Assembly (NCBI GenBank): GCA_021791455.1
Contig: JAJYWM010000411.1
Location: 1 to 7,075 of the forward strand
Source: a bacterium
GTDB taxonomy: Bacteria > Chloroflexota > Dormibacteria > UBA8260 > Bog-877
Reading direction: 5' to 3'
Length of the DNA: 7,075 bases
The translations under genes and the position numbers were made by a program. The stretch's first letter is position 1. Each line of letters opens with the position of its first letter. Shown piece after piece: positions 4,979 to 7,075 of this stretch. Under the pieces are notes generated by a model that had not been told where the DNA came from, ran no database searches, and saw nothing but the letters and a program-made list of their open reading frames with translations.

Positions 4979-5168
4979 ACGCCACCACCATGCGCTCGAC
5001 CGCCGCCCTGGCCTCGGCGATCAGTGGCATGTTGGGATCGTCAACGGCCAGTGCTGCGGCCGCCAAGGCGTCCAGCCTCCGCTGCACTGAGCGGGCGTCC
5101 CGCAGGAGGGCAGCCGTGCGCTTCGCGAGCACGGATGCGGCGACGGTATCCTGGCTTGCGGCGGCCAC
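4917..5168 (-). CDS. Small helical basic protein, function unknown
   Basis: The chosen start is GTG at 5168-5166, 6 nt after a GATAAT box, giving 83 residues. The frame is open further upstream, but that part lies over the promoter and N-terminus of the divergent phosphoesterase gene and looks like a shadow. The product is strongly helical: Ala/Arg/Leu-rich from residue 8 to 42 (VLAKRTAALLRDARSVQRRL), a break at DDPNMP, a second helix (LIAEARAAVERMVVAFSYRE) and a basic tail ending RRAKSAGRRIR. The tail would suit nucleic-acid binding. No family is recognised. Its 3' end overlaps the convergent HAD gene by 62 nt. Confidence 0.6.
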   Translation of the reverse strand: MAAASQDTVAASVLAKRTAALLRDARSVQRRLDALAAAALAVDDPNMPLIAEARAAVERMVVAFSYRERNEQRRAKSAGRRIR

Positions 5169-5174
5169 AGGGCC

Positions 5175-5180
5175 ATTATC
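5175..5180 (-). promoter_or_regulatory. Leaderless -10 box for the 4917-5168 gene
   Basis: On the reverse strand GATAAT, one mismatch from TATAAT, is followed by GGCCCT and then the GTG start. The 6-nt gap and even its sequence (AGCCCT at parA) match the other leaderless starts here. No -35 consensus is visible. Confidence 0.45.
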
Positions 5181-5231
5181 CGCCGAGTTCGCACTGGCCC
5201 CACTTACGTCCTCAACCCGGCGATGGCTGGG

Positions 5232-5237
5232 TACAGT
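5232..5237 (+). promoter_or_regulatory. Leaderless -10 box for the metallophosphoesterase gene
   Basis: TACAGT is followed by GACCCC and an ATG at 5244. It lies only about 50 nt from the divergent GATAAT box, so the two promoters share one short control region. The box supports the ATG at 5244 over the in-frame ATG at 5223, which lies upstream of it. Confidence 0.5.
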
Positions 5238-5243
5238 GACCCC

Positions 5244-6245
5244 ATGCGCCCTCCCATCCCAGGCAACCCGAAGCGCCTCCTGGTCGCCGGCGACACCCAC
5301 GGCAACTGGTTGCACTGGAAGCACGTCCTGCTCCCAGCGGCCCATGAGCACCAGGTGGAGGGGATCGTCCAACTGGGCGACTTCGGCTACTGGCCTCTGA
5401 CCGGTGAAGGCCGGGACTACCTGGCCTGGCTCAGCAGCGAACTCGACGACGCCGACTCATGGATCGTGTTCGTGGACGGCAACCACGAGGACCACAAGGC
5501 CTTGCGCCAGCTCCCCCGCCGACCGGACGGCTTCGTAGAGGTCACAGACCGCATCGTGTGGGCACCTCGGGGCCACCGCTGGACCTGGGGAGGGGTCCGA
5601 TTCCTGGCACTGGGTGGTGCCTACTCGATCGATCGGCAGTACCGCAAGCTCGACTCGGGGAGATGGGGCTGGTTCAAGGAAGAGGTGATCACCTCGGAGC
5701 AGGCGAAGCTGGCCAGCGCTGGTGGGGCGGTCGATGTGCTCCTTACCCACGATGCCCCCCTGGGAGCCCAACCCCGGGTGCGCATGGAGGGCGTGCCGAA
5801 GCACTCGCCTGGTGCCCAGCACAACCTCGGACTGGTCCAGGAGGTGGCTGAGTCCACCGAGCCGAAGTTGCTCCTCCACGGACACTGGCACCAGTTCCAG
5901 CAGGTCCGGCTCCCCGGGCGGGAGACGGAGGTGATCGGCCTCTCGATGGACGGGACCGAGCAGAGCTGGCTGGTTCTCGACCTGCCCGGGCTGGAGATCA
6001 CCCCCGCGCCCACGACCCACTCCACCCTTGATCCGTTCGCCGAGCTTGAAGACGTGGGAGGGGGGTACCGCGTCGCCGACATCGAACGGGCACTCCTGCC
6101 CGAGCAGCTGGCTGACTTTGCGAGGCGGTTCCGTGGCCACACCGGGATGATCGACCGGATCGAGGGGCCGATCATCTACCGGAGTGACTGCGAGCGGTGG
6201 CTGCGGTGCTGGCTGGCGGCAACCGGAGGCGGAGGTGATGAGTGA
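5244..6245 (+). CDS. Calcineurin-like metallophosphoesterase with C-terminal extension
   Basis: The 333-residue protein carries the complete dinuclear-metal motif set: GDTHGN (Asp17, His19), GDFG (Asp46), GNHE (Asn80, His81), LLTHDAP (His169) and HGHWH (His212, His214, His216). It therefore should hydrolyse phosphomonoesters or phosphodiesters; substrates in this superfamily range from nucleic-acid ends and 2',3'-cyclic phosphates to diadenosine tetraphosphate and proteins. There is no signal peptide, so it acts in the cytoplasm. The catalytic domain ends near residue 250. The extra 80 or so residues include an acidic linker and the segment LADFARRFRGHTGMIDRIEG followed by YRSDCERWLR, probably a small helical accessory domain. 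It is followed with an 8-nt overlap by a 46-codon ORF. Motif identity is firm; substrate is unknown. Confidence 0.9.
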   Translation: MRPPIPGNPKRLLVAGDTHGNWLHWKHVLLPAAHEHQVEGIVQLGDFGYWPLTGEGRDYLAWLSSELDDADSWIVFVDGNHEDHKALRQLPRRPDGFVEVTDRIVWAPRGHRWTWGGVRFLALGGAYSIDRQYRKLDSGRWGWFKEEVITSEQAKLASAGGAVDVLLTHDAPLGAQPRVRMEGVPKHSPGAQHNLGLVQEVAESTEPKLLLHGHWHQFQQVRLPGRETEVIGLSMDGTEQSWLVLDLPGLEITPAPTTHSTLDPFAELEDVGGGYRVADIERALLPEQLADFARRFRGHTGMIDRIEGPIIYRSDCERWLRCWLAATGGGGDE

Positions 6246-6378
6246 TGGGCGTGGCACCACGGAGTGGAGCACGGGTAGATACTCTCTCACTGGCCAATGC
6301 TGGAGGCGGCACGTGATCCAGAAGGCGGGCGGACCTGCGCCTGAGACGCGCTCCACCCACTCTCCCCGTTGGTCGTGA
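6238..6378 (+). CDS. Small hypothetical protein, 46 residues
   Basis: ATG at 6238 lies within the last codons of the phosphoesterase gene and is preceded by two GGAGG-like sequences, one at a good distance (about 8 nt). The product is short and basic, with Trp and Arg (TGRYSLTGQCWRRHVIQKAG) and a Pro/Ser/Thr tail. Its TGA at 6376-6378 overlaps the GTG of the next gene as GTGA, so three genes are chained by overlaps. The chaining is the best evidence that it is real. No family or function can be assigned. Confidence 0.5.
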   Translation: MSDGRGTTEWSTGRYSLTGQCWRRHVIQKAGGPAPETRSTHSPRWS

Positions 6379-7075
6379 GCGCGCTATCAGCCATCGAAGG
6401 GTTGGCAGCTGGTGCAACTCTTCTGTTGGCTTGCGCCACGGTCTGGCTTGGCCTCCAAGCAAGGCGGGCGGCGCAAGAGGCCGCGCGGGCTCGGCTCGAT
6501 CAACTCGGACCGTCCGTAACCGTTCGCGAAGCTTCCGTGGAGCGCACGCCTATAGCGCGGGATGCGGTCGGCTCCGGTTCTCACAGCCTCAAGGCGATGC
6601 TCGCGTGGCCGGAATCCCAGTGCGGACATGTGGAGCTAGGCGTACGGTGCTGGATTTTGATCGTCAACGAAGGGTCGCGCACCGCCATGGTCCGAGTGAG
6701 CCTTTCTCGAGGCACGGTACTGGAAGGAACCTGGAAGGAGCCGGAAGCAGGCGAGCTCCCAACACTGATGGACCCTTTGGCGCAGCGGAATTCATGGTGG
6801 CTGTTGGATCCTGGTGCCAAGGGGAAGATGGCGCTGGTGACTTGGAAGACTACAGCTGACTGGGCTCGTGCCGTGCACGACGCAGATGGGTCGCTTGCCA
6901 CAGAGGTTCGTCTTGAGTGCTGGTCGGAGCCCGGGTCGGTGGTGGACAGGTGCTCTGTTAGTTACCGAAAGTTCCCGCTTTGGCCCGGATCAGGGGGAGG
7001 GCTGATCATAGCCGCGCCCGACTTGGTCCACCTTATTCCCGATCCGCCGCCTGATGACGCCGTCACCGTCAGCGA
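6375..7075 (+). CDS. Membrane-anchored protein of unknown function, C-terminus beyond the window
   Basis: From the GTG at 6375 the frame is open for 233 codons to the right edge, so the gene is partial. Residues about 9-27 (GLAAGATLLLACATVWLGL) form one transmembrane helix near the N-terminus, followed at once by a basic stretch QARRAAQEAARAR. By the positive-inside rule the remainder is cytoplasmic. After the anchor come a short helix and a region of alternating strands (for example VELGVRCWILIVNEGSR and ATEVRLECWSEPG) that looks like a beta-rich domain. This layout resembles many small anchored bacterial proteins of unknown function. The start overlaps the preceding stop as GTGA. The reading frame keeps high-GC codon usage throughout, while the competing frame at 6431-6859 is Arg/Ser/Gly-rich shadow. 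Confidence 0.75.
   Translation, partial: MSALSAIEGLAAGATLLLACATVWLGLQARRAAQEAARARLDQLGPSVTVREASVERTPIARDAVGSGSHSLKAMLAWPESQCGHVELGVRCWILIVNEGSRTAMVRVSLSRGTVLEGTWKEPEAGELPTLMDPLAQRNSWWLLDPGAKGKMALVTWKTTADWARAVHDADGSLATEVRLECWSEPGSVVDRCSVSYRKFPLWPGSGGGLIIAAPDLVHLIPDPPPDDAVTVS

Noticed and set aside
5457..6356. 299-residue minus-strand open frame opposite the phosphoesterase
   Set aside because: The plus strand has all metallophosphoesterase motifs. The minus frame is Pro/Leu/Arg-rich and has no domain.
6551..6558. Extra TATAGCGC match inside the membrane-protein gene
   Set aside because: A single copy inside coding sequence, with no neighbouring copies; chance similarity is the simpler explanation.
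6431..6859. 142-residue plus-strand frame
   Set aside because: Arg/Ser/Gly-rich shadow of the longer frame from 6375, which has a membrane helix and normal composition and continues to the edge.
1..7075. CRISPR arrays, tRNA, rRNA or insertion sequence ends
   Set aside because: No regularly spaced repeat-spacer units, no tRNA-like cloverleaf recognised by eye, no transposase and no paired terminal repeats were seen. A covariance search would settle small RNAs.

Overview
The window is GC-rich, uses GTG as well as ATG starts, and has several genes whose start codon lies 6-7 nt after a TANNNT-type -10 box with no room for a leader. High GC plus frequent leaderless promoters points to an actinobacterium or a mobile element living in one; genus and species cannot be read from the sequence. 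Tightly packed small genes of unknown function around a partition cassette suggest a plasmid, phage-plasmid or integrated element rather than core chromosome.

Layout. Positions 1-1691 hold a minus-strand run of six or so small genes that overlap by ATGA or GTGA junctions or nearly touch. They read out of a divergent control region at about 1692-1925. From right to left these are: a 67-residue protein preceded in frame by a 19-codon ORF ending in TGA; a 105-residue protein of phage/plasmid type; a 100-residue orphan; a 96-residue Ala/Glu-rich helical repeat protein; a 121-residue protein with one LRV-like repeat; and a partial gene leaving the left edge. From 1926 on the plus strand comes a type Ib-like partition cassette: a ParA ATPase without an N-terminal HTH, a 126-residue protein with a probable ribbon-helix-helix C-terminal half, and a 104-residue unknown. 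The control region and its left flank carry several copies of a TAGCG(C) element, two longer inverted repeats and a good -35/-10 promoter. It is the obvious candidate for the centromere/operator of this cassette.

Positions 3426-6245 hold three phosphoryl-transfer enzymes: a small P-loop kinase (3426-3968), a HAD phosphatase of the type linked to predicted RNA-repair proteins (4388-4978), and a calcineurin-like metallophosphoesterase (5244-6245). Each appears to have its own leaderless promoter. Between the kinase and the HAD gene are about 420 nt without a convincing gene, containing a degenerate second copy of the kinase promoter. A short minus-strand gene (4917-5168) converges on the HAD gene and diverges from the phosphoesterase. 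Downstream of the phosphoesterase are an overlapping 46-residue ORF and a membrane-anchored protein that runs off the right edge.

The most interesting reading is an accessory element with its own partition system and dispersed kinase, HAD and phosphoesterase functions that could process nucleic-acid ends. The partition assignment is well supported. The repair idea is a hypothesis resting on family membership and proximity, and no ligase is visible in the window.
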